From: Actinomycetes bacterium
Lineage (GTDB): Bacteria; Actinomycetota; Actinomycetes; Streptosporangiales; Streptosporangiaceae
DNA: 8,769 nucleotides
Assembly (NCBI GenBank): GCA_023425615.1
Contig: JAFACJ010001142.1
Span: 1 to 8,769 of the forward strand
Reading direction: 5' to 3'
In this document: positions 1 to 6,354 of the stretch, piece after piece
How positions within the stretch are numbered: the stretch's first letter is position 1
How the letters are laid out: each line of letters opens with the position of its first letter
Notes under the pieces: generated by a model
The model's input: only the letters and a program-made list of their open reading frames with translations
What the model was told of the DNA's origin: nothing
Databases searched by the model: none
Program-made: the position numbers and the translations under genes

Positions 1-213
1 TGCGTCACCTGTGGAACGTCCAGCGCGCCAGCGCGCTCACAGCCACCAGCAACACGCCGCCAAACGTGCGTCACCTGTGGAACGTCCAGCGCGCCAGCGC
101 GCTCACAGCCACCAGCAACACGCCGCCAAACGTGCGTCACCTGTGGAACGTCCAGCGCGCCAGCGCGCTCACAGCCACCAGCAGCACGCCGCCAGGCGTG
201 CGTCGCCTGTGGA
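1..213. repeat. 66-bp tandem repeat, 3 full copies plus a 15-bp partial copy
   Basis: Units begin at 1, 67 and 133, each with TGCGTCACCTGTGGAACG. A fourth copy starts at 199 and loses similarity after about 213. Units 1 and 2 are identical; unit 3 differs at three bases near its end. The array is open at the left edge, so the copy number is unknown. Each unit contains the hairpin AGCGCG-CCAG-CGCGCT (6-bp stem, 4-nt loop). The 66-bp period is a multiple of three, so a 22-residue repeat stays open in more than one plus-strand frame. One such frame (RHLWNVQRASALT...) has high GC at third positions and stays open to 470, so the array could belong to the tail of a gene entering from the left. I see no recognisable domain. 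Identical repeat units without variable spacers rule out CRISPR. Confidence 0.93.
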
Positions 214-549
214 CAACTCGTCGATGGCCGCTCCCCCGGGCGACGTCCGTGACCGGCCCGAGTCCGTCGGTCGTGGAATCGGCTCGGCCAGGGGGATGGG
301 CGTGGACCGGCGCGGACCGTCCCGCCGCCGCCCGGTGGTGCCGGCGGTCGTGCGCATGGGACAGTCCCAGGTACCGCTTCTTTCCTCGGGGGTCGTCCGC
401 GTGCCCCGCATGGATGGGCGGCATGGAACTCGAGGCGGTTCGCACGCATAGGAACGCGTCCGCTCGGTGAAGGGGTGCGCTCACCCTGCCTCCCGGCCGC
501 GGGGCGCCGCCGATGTGACGGGCGTCTCCTCGGACTCCAAGACCCCTGA
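214..549. other. Intergenic stretch, no supported gene
   Basis: Between the repeat array and the palindrome at 550 I find no reading frame with a plausible start, ribosome binding site and protein-like composition. Two plus-strand frames that cross the repeat array stay open to 451 and 470, but the residues they encode here are Arg/Pro/Gly-rich and unfamiliar. The last 50 bp presumably hold upstream promoter elements for the exporter gene; no clear -35 hexamer is visible. Confidence 0.5.
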
Positions 550-576
550 AGATTATGTATGTAAAATACATAATCT
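550..576. promoter_or_regulatory. Perfect palindromic operator, likely MarR-type, upstream of the exporter
   Basis: AGATTATGTAT and ATACATAATCT are perfect 11-bp inverted arms (550-560 and 566-576) around the 5-nt spacer GTAAA. This is the most AT-rich stretch near the gene and ends 39 bp before the TTG start of the MFS gene. A -10-like TAAAAT at 562-567 lies inside it, so a bound repressor would cover the promoter. Size, symmetry and position fit a MarR or TetR family operator. Since a MarR-family gene follows the exporter, self-regulation of the pair is the natural inference. No second copy is visible in the 93-bp gap before the marR-like gene, which suggests the two genes are transcribed together from here. 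Confidence 0.8.
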
Positions 577-615
577 GTGCACCATGCACATTACCTTCCC
601 GCAGGAGTACCCCCC

Positions 616-2046
616 TTGAACGCATCCCCCCGCGCGCCGCACAGCGGCGTGGTCGTCGCCGTCCTGGCCGGCGCGGGCATCGTGGTCTCGCTGATGCAGA
701 CCCTCATCGTCCCGCTCATCCAGGACCTGCCCGAACTCCTGGACACCAGCGCCGCCAACGCCTCCTGGGCCGTCACCTCCACCCTGCTGGCGGCAGCGGT
801 GGCCACCCCCGTCTTCGGCCGGCTCGGCGACCTCTACGGCAAGCGCCGCCTCCTGCTGGTGTGCACGGTGCTCCTCACCCTCGGCTCCCTCATCTGCGCC
901 CTGAGCAGCGACCTGATCCCCGTCGTCGCCGGACGGACCCTGCAGGGCTTCGGCATCCCGCTCATCCCGCTGGGCATCAGCGTGATGCGCGACGTCATGC
1001 CGCCCGAGCGCCTCGGCTCGTCGATGGCGCTGATGAGCTCGTCCCTGGGCGTCGGCGGCGCGCTGGGACTGCCCATCTCCGCGGTCATCGCCCAGAAGAC
1101 CAACTGGCACGCCCTGTTCTGGCTCTCGGCCACCGCCGGCCTGGTCATCGGCGTGCTGATCCGTGCGATCGTCCCCGAGTCCCCCCTCCGCGCCGGAGGC
1201 CGGTTCGACCTGCTCGGCGCCTTCGGGCTGGGAACCGGACTGCTGTGCTTCCTGCTTGCCGTCTCCAAGGGCGGCGACTGGGGCTGGGCGAGCACCACCA
1301 CCCTCGGCCTGTTCGCCGCCGCGCTCATCATCCTCCTGCTGTGGGGACGCTGGGAGCTGCGGACCCCCGCCCCGCTCGTCGACCTGCGGGTCAGCGCCGG
1401 ACGGCAGGTCCTCATGACCAACCTCGCCTCCGTCCTCATCGGCTTCTCCATGTACGCGATGTCGCTGACCACCCCGCAGCTGCTGCAACTCCCCGAATCC
1501 ACCGGCTACGGGCTGGGCCAGACGATGATCCAGGCCGGCCTGTGGATGGCGCCCGGCGGGCTGATGATGATGGCGATGTCCCCGTTCGCCGCCCGGCTCA
1601 CGGCCACGCGAGGCCCGAAGACCGCCCTGCTGATCGGCAGCCTCATCGTCGCCGCGGGCTACGGCCTGGGGCTGGTCCTGATGTCCGCGCCCTGGCAGGT
1701 CCTGGTCTTCTCCGTCCTCATCAGCGCGGGGATCGGCTTCGCCTACGCCGCCATGCCGGCCCTCATCATGAGCGCGGTGCCGCTGTCGGAGACCGCCGCC
1801 GCCAACGGCCTGAACTCCCTCGCCCGCTCGATCGGCACCTCGTCCTCCGCCGCGGTGATGGGCGTCATCCTCGCCCACATGACGACGGCGCTCGGCTCCG
1901 CGACCGTCCCCTCCGAGGCGGGATTCCGCACCACCCTCGCCCTCGGCGCCGTGGCGGCGCTCATCGCCGCCCTCATCTCCCTGGCCGTTCCCGGACGCCG
2001 CGCGCCCGTCCCCCAGCCCCCGGCTACGGTGAAAGCCAGCGCCTGA
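616..2046 (+). CDS. MFS drug exporter, DHA2 (14-TM, EmrB/QacA-like) family
   Basis: Inner-membrane proton-coupled efflux transporter of 476 residues. Visible family motifs: the DHA2-type segment after TM1 (LPELL...NASWAVTSTLL, about 38-58); motif A GRLGDLYGKRR at 68-78 in the TM2-TM3 loop; motif B with Arg107 in GRTLQGFG (106-113); and the glycine-rich antiporter motif C region (LGVGGALGLPIS, 144-155). A conserved late segment ETAAANGLNSLARSIG lies near 394-409. Length and alternating hydrophobic blocks fit 14 membrane segments. I chose TTG 616 because GGAG at 604-607 is 8 nt upstream. An in-frame GTG at 577 lacks such a site and abuts the operator. The MarR-like gene follows after 93 bp, so exporter and regulator probably form one ligand-induced unit. 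The substrate cannot be read from the sequence; a toxic organic compound or antibiotic is the usual role. Confidence 0.93.
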   Translation: MNASPRAPHSGVVVAVLAGAGIVVSLMQTLIVPLIQDLPELLDTSAANASWAVTSTLLAAAVATPVFGRLGDLYGKRRLLLVCTVLLTLGSLICALSSDLIPVVAGRTLQGFGIPLIPLGISVMRDVMPPERLGSSMALMSSSLGVGGALGLPISAVIAQKTNWHALFWLSATAGLVIGVLIRAIVPESPLRAGGRFDLLGAFGLGTGLLCFLLAVSKGGDWGWASTTTLGLFAAALIILLLWGRWELRTPAPLVDLRVSAGRQVLMTNLASVLIGFSMYAMSLTTPQLLQLPESTGYGLGQTMIQAGLWMAPGGLMMMAMSPFAARLTATRGPKTALLIGSLIVAAGYGLGLVLMSAPWQVLVFSVLISAGIGFAYAAMPALIMSAVPLSETAAANGLNSLARSIGTSSSAAVMGVILAHMTTALGSATVPSEAGFRTTLALGAVAALIAALISLAVPGRRAPVPQPPATVKASA

Positions 2047-2139
2047 GCCGACTCCCCCGTAGGCTGCACTACCGGCACCGCCGCCCACGGGGGGAGCGCG
2101 GGGCGCCACCCGGAAGGAGGACCGCGAGGAGGCTCCGCG

Positions 2140-3093
2140 ATGAACACGGCCGACGCAGTGGACACCACGAACACCGCCACCCCCACGAGTACCGAGGGCC
2201 CCGCGGACACCACATGCCCGACGGACACACCGGATACGGCGGATACGGGTACAGGCGCGGGGACGGGGAGCGCGGCGGGCTCAGCGCGTGCTGTGGGCAC
2301 GGCGAACACGACTGGTGCGGTGAACGCGGCGGGTGCGGCGAGCACGACAAGTGCAGCAGGTGCGGTAGAAGCGGCAAGCGCGACAGGCACAACCGGTGCA
2401 ACTAGTGCAGCGGATGCGACGAGTGCAGCGGATGTAACTGATACGACGAGTACGCCGGACGCCGTGAACGCAGCGGGCACGGTAAACGCCATGAGTACGG
2501 CAAGCACGACCAGCGCAGCGAACGCGACGAGCACAGCAGGCGCGGCAAGCGTGACTAGTGCAGCAGGCGTGGCGGGTGCTGCGGGCTCGGTGGGTGTGGT
2601 GGGTGCGGCTGCCGAAGGGGGCGAGGTGATCGGCCGGGTGGAGCGGGAGTTGATGGTGATCGGCCGGCACAGCTCGATGGGCGCCATCGGCGACTGCTCC
2701 CGGCAACCCGCCGACGGGCGTCTGGAACGCAGCGCCTACCTCCTGATGAGCCGGATCGAGACGTGCGGACCGCTGTCCATCGGCCAACTCGCCGAAGCAC
2801 TCGGACTCGACGCCTCCACCGTCAACCGGCAGACCGCCGCGATGGTCCGTGCCGGTCTGGTCGAGCGCATCCCCGACCCCGAGGGCGGCATCGCCCGCAA
2901 GTTCCGCATCACCGACCAGGGCCTGACCCGCCTGCACCGTCACCGCGCCTGGCTCACCACCGGCCTCACCCGCGTCCTGGCCTCCTGGAGCGACGCCGAG
3001 ATCCGCTCCCTCGCCGACCACCTCATCCGCCTCAACGACAGCATCGAACGCGTCCAACGCGAGACCAGGGCGGTGGCTCCCCACGACTCCTGA
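2140..3093 (+). CDS. MarR-family transcriptional regulator with a long low-complexity N-terminus
   Basis: 317 residues from ATG 2140, about twice the usual MarR length of 140-160. Residues 163-317 form a complete MarR unit: an N-terminal dimerisation helix (VIGRVERELMVIGRHSS), the helix-turn-helix PLSIGQLAEALGLDASTVNR (211-230), the helix leading into the wing (TAAMVRAGLVERIPDPEGG), wing residues IARKFRITDQG and a C-terminal dimerisation helix. Residues 1-162 are almost only Ala, Thr, Ser, Gly, Val, Asn and Asp and match no domain I know. Two Shine-Dalgarno-like runs, AAGGAGG (2114-2120) and GAGGAGG (2126-2132, 7 nt before ATG), favour the long form. GTG 2626 would give a normal 155-residue MarR but has only a weak purine-rich site (GAAGGGGG, 2614-2621). 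Likely repressor of the preceding exporter acting at the 550-576 palindrome, released by a small-molecule ligand. Confidence 0.88.
   Translation: MNTADAVDTTNTATPTSTEGPADTTCPTDTPDTADTGTGAGTGSAAGSARAVGTANTTGAVNAAGAASTTSAAGAVEAASATGTTGATSAADATSAADVTDTTSTPDAVNAAGTVNAMSTASTTSAANATSTAGAASVTSAAGVAGAAGSVGVVGAAAEGGEVIGRVERELMVIGRHSSMGAIGDCSRQPADGRLERSAYLLMSRIETCGPLSIGQLAEALGLDASTVNRQTAAMVRAGLVERIPDPEGGIARKFRITDQGLTRLHRHRAWLTTGLTRVLASWSDAEIRSLADHLIRLNDSIERVQRETRAVAPHDS
2143..2620 (+). repeat. Degenerate short-codon repeat encoding the low-complexity N-terminus of the MarR protein
   Basis: About 480 bp built from variants of AGTGCAGCG, GCGACGAGT and GCGGGTGCG. There is a loose two-codon rhythm that gives runs such as AADATSAADVTDT. 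Codons GCA, ACA, ACT, AGT and GTA are frequent here but scarce in the adjoining exporter and in the MarR domain. Several frames on both strands stay open through it, so an open frame alone is weak evidence for translation. The composition suggests slippage-driven expansion inside or just upstream of the gene. Confidence 0.7.
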
Positions 3094-3100
3094 CCCTTTC

Positions 3101-3640
3101 CGGCACTCCCTTCAAGCCGACCCGGTGTTACTCGGGTCGGCTTGAAGGGAGTAGGGCCCATTCCCACCCCCAGCTGGTCGGCCCCGTAGCTCTCCCGGTT
3201 CCCGGCTCCGAAACAACGCCCTTCAAGCCGACCCGAACAGCGCCGTGTGGGCCTGAACGTGGGCGGGCCCGTTCCTCCGCCCGTGGACCGTCCTTACCCG
3301 CGGCCTCCTCCCCTGGGGTAACGCCTTTCCGTCATCCCGAGCTACCTGAACGCGGTGGGGCCCGTTCCCGACCCGCTGCCTGTCCTGCCTACGGCCTGCC
3401 CAGCACGGTGTCTCACCTGGCTTCTGGCTGTCCCGGCACAACGCCTTTCACGTCGATCCCGGCTATGCCGAGCCGTCCTGAACATGGTGGGATCCGTTCT
3501 CCCAACCGCGGCCTTCCTCACCTGCGACCTGCTTGACCCGCGGCCTCCCCTCGGCTTCGGTGCTCCCGATGCAACACCTCTCGCGTCAACCTGAGCAATG
3601 CCGAATCGGCCTGAGTGCGGTGGGAACCGTTCCCCCTGGT
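3101..3640. repeat. Five diverged copies of a ~105-135 bp intergenic module
   Basis: Each module opens with a variant of CAACGCCTTTCA (anchors near 3104, 3215, 3320, 3440 and 3573). About 30-40 bp later comes a variant of CCTGAACGCGGTGGGCCCGT (3142-3165, 3252-3275, 3345-3369, 3478-3503, 3610-3635). A less conserved pyrimidine-rich tail follows, often containing CCGCGGCCTCC. Copy 1 is the perfect hairpin described above; later copies keep the sequence but lose most of the pairing, though copy 5 has GCCGA-A-TCGGC and copy 4 has CGGC-TAT-GCCG. Spacing varies and is not a multiple of three, and no credible gene is seen here. From 3641 to about 3757 nothing further is recognised. Confidence 0.68.
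3105..3152 (+). terminator. Perfect 20-bp hairpin after the marR-like gene
   Basis: ACTCCCTTCAAGCCGACCCG (3105-3124) and its exact reverse complement (3133-3152) flank the 8-nt loop GTGTTACT. It begins 11 nt after the TGA of the MarR gene. No T-run follows, which is common for actinobacterial hairpin terminators. The inner 17 bases of the left arm recur exactly at 3219-3235 without the matching right arm, so the hairpin may be one copy of a wider intergenic repeat rather than a dedicated terminator. Confidence 0.72.
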
Positions 3641-3757
3641 TCCTCGGCTCTCCCCTGCTTGCGACCCATTCGGGCTATGGTCTGCTCGCCTTGTGGGCGA
3701 CCGGTGTTTTGGGGTGGTGGGAACGCATATCGCATCGGGGAACCTGAGAACAGGGTC

Positions 3758-3786
3758 TTCGAACGGGAGGGCGCCGGTGTTACCGT
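3758..3786 (+). promoter_or_regulatory. Candidate promoter giving a leaderless SDR mRNA
   Basis: TACCGT at 3781-3786 fits the actinobacterial -10 pattern TAnnnT. It ends 7 nt before the ATG at 3794, which would place the transcript start at or next to the start codon. TTCGAA at 3758-3763 is a poor -35 match at 17-bp spacing. The absence of a Shine-Dalgarno sequence within 20 nt of the ATG makes a leaderless transcript attractive. This is a pattern match only. Confidence 0.35.
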
Positions 3787-3793
3787 CGCCGAC

Positions 3794-4645
3794 ATGGTGC
3801 GAACGCGTACTCCTTCGCTGCGTGGACGCCGGGTGCTCATCACGGGCGCAGCCCGGGGCATCGGCGCGGCGCTCGCCCGCCGCCTTCACCAGCGCGGCGC
3901 CCGTGTACTGCTCGCCGGGCTGGAACCCGAACTGCTGCGGGAGGTGGCCGCCGAGTGCGGAGGGGCTCCCTGGCGGGCCGCGGACGTCGCGGACCGTGCG
4001 GAGCTGACCGCCGCCGTCGACTCGCTCGCCTCGACCGTCGGAGGGCTGGACACCGTCGTCGCCAACGCGGGCATCGCCTGTCAGTGGCCCATGCTCGCCG
4101 GTGACCCGGCCGTCCTGGAGAAGACGCTCCAGGTCAACGTCCTCGGCACGTACCACACGCTGCGCGCCGCCGGGCCTTACCTTTCCCATCCGAGGGGTTA
4201 TGCCCTGGTCGTGGCCTCCCTCGCCGCCGCCGTCCACGCTCCCCTCCTCGGTGCGTACAGTTCCTCCAAAGCGGCGGTGGAGGCTCTCGGCAACACTCTG
4301 CGCATCGAACTTCGCCCCACCGGGGCGAAAGTCGGCGTCGCCTACTTCGCCGAGCTCGACACCGACATGACCCGTCGCGGCTTCGACACCAAGGCCATCT
4401 CCGCCGTCCGCGGCCGCGGCTCCACCTTCACCGGGGTCCCTCCCCTCAAAGCCGGCATCGACGCCCTCGAACACGGCATCGCCTGGCGCTCCCGCCGTAT
4501 CTACGCCCCCCGCTGGCTGGGCCCCGTCCTTCCCGCCCGGGCCCTGGCCCAGCGCGTCTTCGAGCTCGCCGTAGCCCCCTCGGTCTCTCAGGCCGTCCGC
4601 ATAGCCTCCGAAGAGCACCCTCCCTTCACCACCCTCCAACCCTGA
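3794..4645 (+). CDS. Short-chain dehydrogenase/reductase (classical SDR)
   Basis: 283-residue NAD(P)(H)-dependent oxidoreductase, soluble by its composition. The Rossmann cofactor motif TGAARGIG spans residues 17-24, with DV at 64-65 for the adenine ring and NAG at 91-93. Catalytic residues are complete: Asn115, Ser142, Tyr155 and Lys159 (YSSSK). Arg21 in the glycine motif hints at NADP(H). The last 70 residues (RRIYAPRWLGPVLPARALAQ onward) are a C-terminal extension that is common in actinobacterial SDRs of unknown substrate. I chose ATG 3794 because the protein then starts just before the first beta strand. The frame is open to 3533, but that part is the translated intergenic repeat. GGGAGGG at 3765-3771 is too far upstream to serve as its ribosome binding site. 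No neighbour suggests a substrate. Confidence 0.92.
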   Translation: MVRTRTPSLRGRRVLITGAARGIGAALARRLHQRGARVLLAGLEPELLREVAAECGGAPWRAADVADRAELTAAVDSLASTVGGLDTVVANAGIACQWPMLAGDPAVLEKTLQVNVLGTYHTLRAAGPYLSHPRGYALVVASLAAAVHAPLLGAYSSSKAAVEALGNTLRIELRPTGAKVGVAYFAELDTDMTRRGFDTKAISAVRGRGSTFTGVPPLKAGIDALEHGIAWRSRRIYAPRWLGPVLPARALAQRVFELAVAPSVSQAVRIASEEHPPFTTLQP

Positions 4646-4795
4646 CTCCCGCCCTTCCCTCACCCTCCGGCAGAGCGCCGAGGTACTCGCCGCGACAGCG
4701 CGCCGTCCCCTTCTCCGCTGTTCGTCCCCTGCCTCTGCCTCTTCGCCCTCCCATCCACCTCGGCCTCGGTCCCCTTCCCCCGTCCGCTCCCGCCC
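4646..4795. other. Pyrimidine-rich intergenic stretch
   Basis: The plus strand is strongly C/T-rich from the SDR stop codon onward. I see no terminator hairpin and no gene. Parts near 4735-4795 resemble a badly decayed unit of the 52-bp array that follows. Confidence 0.5.
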
Positions 4796-5208
4796 CCTGC
4801 CCTTCCGCCGGCCGGACCCCACTGCTCCGCCATCATCCAGTCCCGTCCTCTGGCCTTCCGCTAGCCGGACCCAGCCGCTCCGCCGCCATCCGCTCCCGCC
4901 CCTGGCCTTCCACCGACCAGCCCCGCTCCTCCGCCCTCATCCCGCCCTGCCCCCGGCTTTCCACCGGCTGCCCCGCCTCCTCCATCGCCCGGGCCCGTCC
5001 CCTGGCCTTCCGCTAGCCGAACCTCGCTACTCCGCCGTCGTCCGGTCCCATCCTCTGGCTTTCCGCTGACCGGACCCCGCTGCTCCGCCATCGCCGGTCC
5101 CGCCCTCTGGCCTTCCTTCGGCCAGACCCGCTACTCCGCCGTCATCTGGTCCCGCTCCCGGGCTTCTGCCAGCCAGACCTCACTGCTCCGCCGTCGTCCG
5201 GTCCCGTT
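4796..5208. repeat. 52-bp degenerate tandem array, 8 units
   Basis: Units start near 4796, 4848, 4900, 4951, 5000, 5053, 5105 and 5157. The start of the consensus is CTCTGGCCTTCCGCTAGCCG; the middle is ACCCCGCTGCTCCGCC and the end is GTCATCCGGTCCCGTC. The copies are clearly diverged from one another. The 52-bp period is not a multiple of three, which argues against coding. In most units GCCGGAC can pair with GTCCGGT about 19 nt later. In unit 6 GACCGG (5068-5073) pairs exactly with CCGGTC (5094-5099), and in unit 7 CCAGA (5122-5126) pairs with TCTGG (5145-5149). The array lies between the SDR and the deformylase gene. Confidence 0.88.
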
Positions 5209-5337
5209 CACGGCTCTGCTGCTCTCGGGTCTGGACCGTCGCTCGTCGGCTGTTCGCGGTGTGGGTGGTGGAGGGCGCCGCCGGGCGGGCCGGACTGCAA
5301 TAGCATGGCGGGGAGGAACGCCGATGGAGGGGATGGA

Positions 5338-5877
5338 ATGTCGGGGAACGTGCGGCCGATCACGCTCATTGGGGAACCGGTTCTGCACCGGCCGCTCAAG
5401 GAGGTCACCGAGTTCGACCAGGCGTTGAAAGACCTGGCCGACGACATGTTCGCGAGCATGTACGCCGCGAACGGGGTGGGGCTCGCCGCGAACCAGATCG
5501 GGGTCGATCTGCGGATCTTCGTCTACGACTGCCAGGACGCCGAGGGCGACCAGCACAAGGGTGTGGTCGTCAACCCGACCATCGAGTTCCCCGATCGTGA
5601 CCGCACCCTGGACAACGACTCCGAGGGCTGCCTGTCAGTGCCCGGCCCGTACGCCGATGTCGCGCGGGTCGACCATGTGCACTGCAACGGCTTCGACCTC
5701 GACGGCAACCCCGTCTCCCTGCACGGCACCGGCCAGCTCGCCCGCTGCTTCCAGCACGAGACCGACCACCTCAACGGCAAGCTCTACGTGGACCGTCTGT
5801 CCGCCAAGGCCCGCAAGCAGGTCCTCAAGGAGTACGAGGCGCTGCGCGCCAAGGCCGCCGCCGAGCAGTCCTCCTGA
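5338..5877 (+). CDS. def: Peptide deformylase
   Basis: Cytoplasmic metalloenzyme of 179 residues that removes the formyl group from the N-terminal methionine of new proteins. All three family motifs are intact: GVGLAANQ (46-53), EGCLS (96-100, metal ligand Cys98) and HETDH (140-144, ligands His140 and His144 with catalytic Glu141). Length is normal. ATG 5338 is preferred because GGAGGGG (5326-5332) is 5 nt upstream. The in-frame ATG 5305 has no ribosome binding site and would add only MAGRNADGGDG. The usual partner fmt is not adjacent; the gene stands alone between two repeat arrays. Many actinobacteria carry more than one def, so this may not be the only copy. A -10-like TAGCAT at 5301-5306 is a weak promoter candidate. 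Confidence 0.96.
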   Translation: MSGNVRPITLIGEPVLHRPLKEVTEFDQALKDLADDMFASMYAANGVGLAANQIGVDLRIFVYDCQDAEGDQHKGVVVNPTIEFPDRDRTLDNDSEGCLSVPGPYADVARVDHVHCNGFDLDGNPVSLHGTGQLARCFQHETDHLNGKLYVDRLSAKARKQVLKEYEALRAKAAAEQSS

Positions 5878-5950
5878 CCCCACGCCGCCTCGAACGGCCC
5901 TCACACGGGTCGCCGCGCTGCGCTGTGCGGTCTCCGTGACGCGGGTCGCT

Positions 5951-6145
5951 GCCCGAGCGGCCTGCCTGCCATAGACCACCGCGCCGAACGGCTTCCCGAC
6001 GCAGGCCGCCACCGCGCCGAACGGCTTTCCGATGCGGTCCCCTACCTCGCTGAACAACTGTCCCGAGGTAGGCCCTCACCACGCCGAACAGCCGTCCCGA
6101 GGTAGGGCACCGCGCTGAACGGCTCTGGCGCGGGCCTCCGCTGGG
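5951..6145. repeat. ~33-bp degenerate tandem array, about 6 units
   Basis: Variants of GCCGAACGGCTTTCCGA start near 5951, 5983, 6016, 6049, 6083 and 6114, a spacing of 31-34 bp. Two units share the tail TCCCGAGGTAGG. Length variation breaks any reading frame. The first unit is weak (GCCCGAGCGG). Confidence 0.75.
6041..6072. terminator. Inverted repeat inside the 33-bp array, possible bidirectional terminator
   Basis: CCTACCTCG (6041-6049) and CGAGGTAGG (6064-6072) are perfect 9-bp arms with a 14-nt loop. A second right arm, CGAGGTAGGG, recurs at 6098-6107 and could pair with the same left arm. The element lies between converging genes, where a bidirectional terminator would be expected, but no T-run is present. 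Confidence 0.4.
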
Positions 6146-6190
6146 CTGGCATAGGCCGTCGCCGGGCAGTCCTTCGGCCGCAGGCCGCAG

Positions 6191-6227
6191 GGCAACCGGC
6201 AACCGGCAACCGGCAACCGGCAACCGG
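6191..6227. repeat. 7-bp microsatellite GGCAACC x5
   Basis: Five perfect copies of GGCAACC in direct succession (6191-6225) followed by GG. A seven-base period shifts frame at each copy, so it is non-coding. Perfect copies suggest recent slippage, and the number may differ between strains. Confidence 0.95.
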
Positions 6228-6354
6228 CCCACCCTAGATCGCGGACCATCGTGCCCAGGGCGGGTCGGCTCGTGGGGTGGGATGGAAGCGCCCGACTTTC
6301 CCGGTGGTTGTCCTGCTGCGGCAGCAACGCGGCCGTCGGGTGGGGTGGGGCCGG

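Larger units (their letters stand above)
5878..6354. other. Intergenic region between def and a minus-strand gene, repeat-filled
   Basis: This 477-bp gap lies between two converging genes. I find no gene in it. It contains a 33-bp degenerate array, a 9-bp-arm inverted repeat and a 7-bp array, each listed separately. There is no classical hairpin-plus-T-run terminator for either gene. Confidence 0.6.

Noticed and set aside
1..213. CRISPR array
   Set aside because: The whole 66-bp unit repeats; there are no unique spacers between shorter repeats and no cas genes nearby.
577..615. Upstream GTG start for the exporter
   Set aside because: It abuts the operator, lacks a ribosome binding site and adds 13 residues of no family resemblance. 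TTG 616 has GGAG at a good distance.
553..2109. 518-residue minus-strand frame opposite the exporter gene
   Set aside because: It is a Gly/Arg/Glu/Asp-rich shadow created by G/C-ending codons of the exporter, with no domain. It even runs across the operator.
555..2405. 616-residue plus-strand frame ending in Cys/Gly-rich repeats
   Set aside because: It is out of frame with the exporter and Arg/Pro/His-rich. The Cys/Gly tail is the MarR low-complexity DNA read in the wrong frame.
3758..3764. LexA-type (SOS) box at TTCGAAC
   Set aside because: Only one half-site is present; no facing GTTC half lies at the required distance.
3533..3793. Extended N-terminus of the SDR protein
   Set aside because: It translates the intergenic module and has no relation to the SDR fold, which begins just after ATG 3794.
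3518..4822. 434-residue minus-strand frame opposite the SDR gene
   Set aside because: Composition is typical of a GC-rich shadow (Gly/Arg/Glu), and the plus strand encodes an SDR with every catalytic residue intact.
4861..5556. Minus-strand frames over the 52-bp array and the start of def
   Set aside because: The residues simply mirror the repeats, the 52-bp period breaks any frame, and part of the span is covered by the def gene on the other strand.
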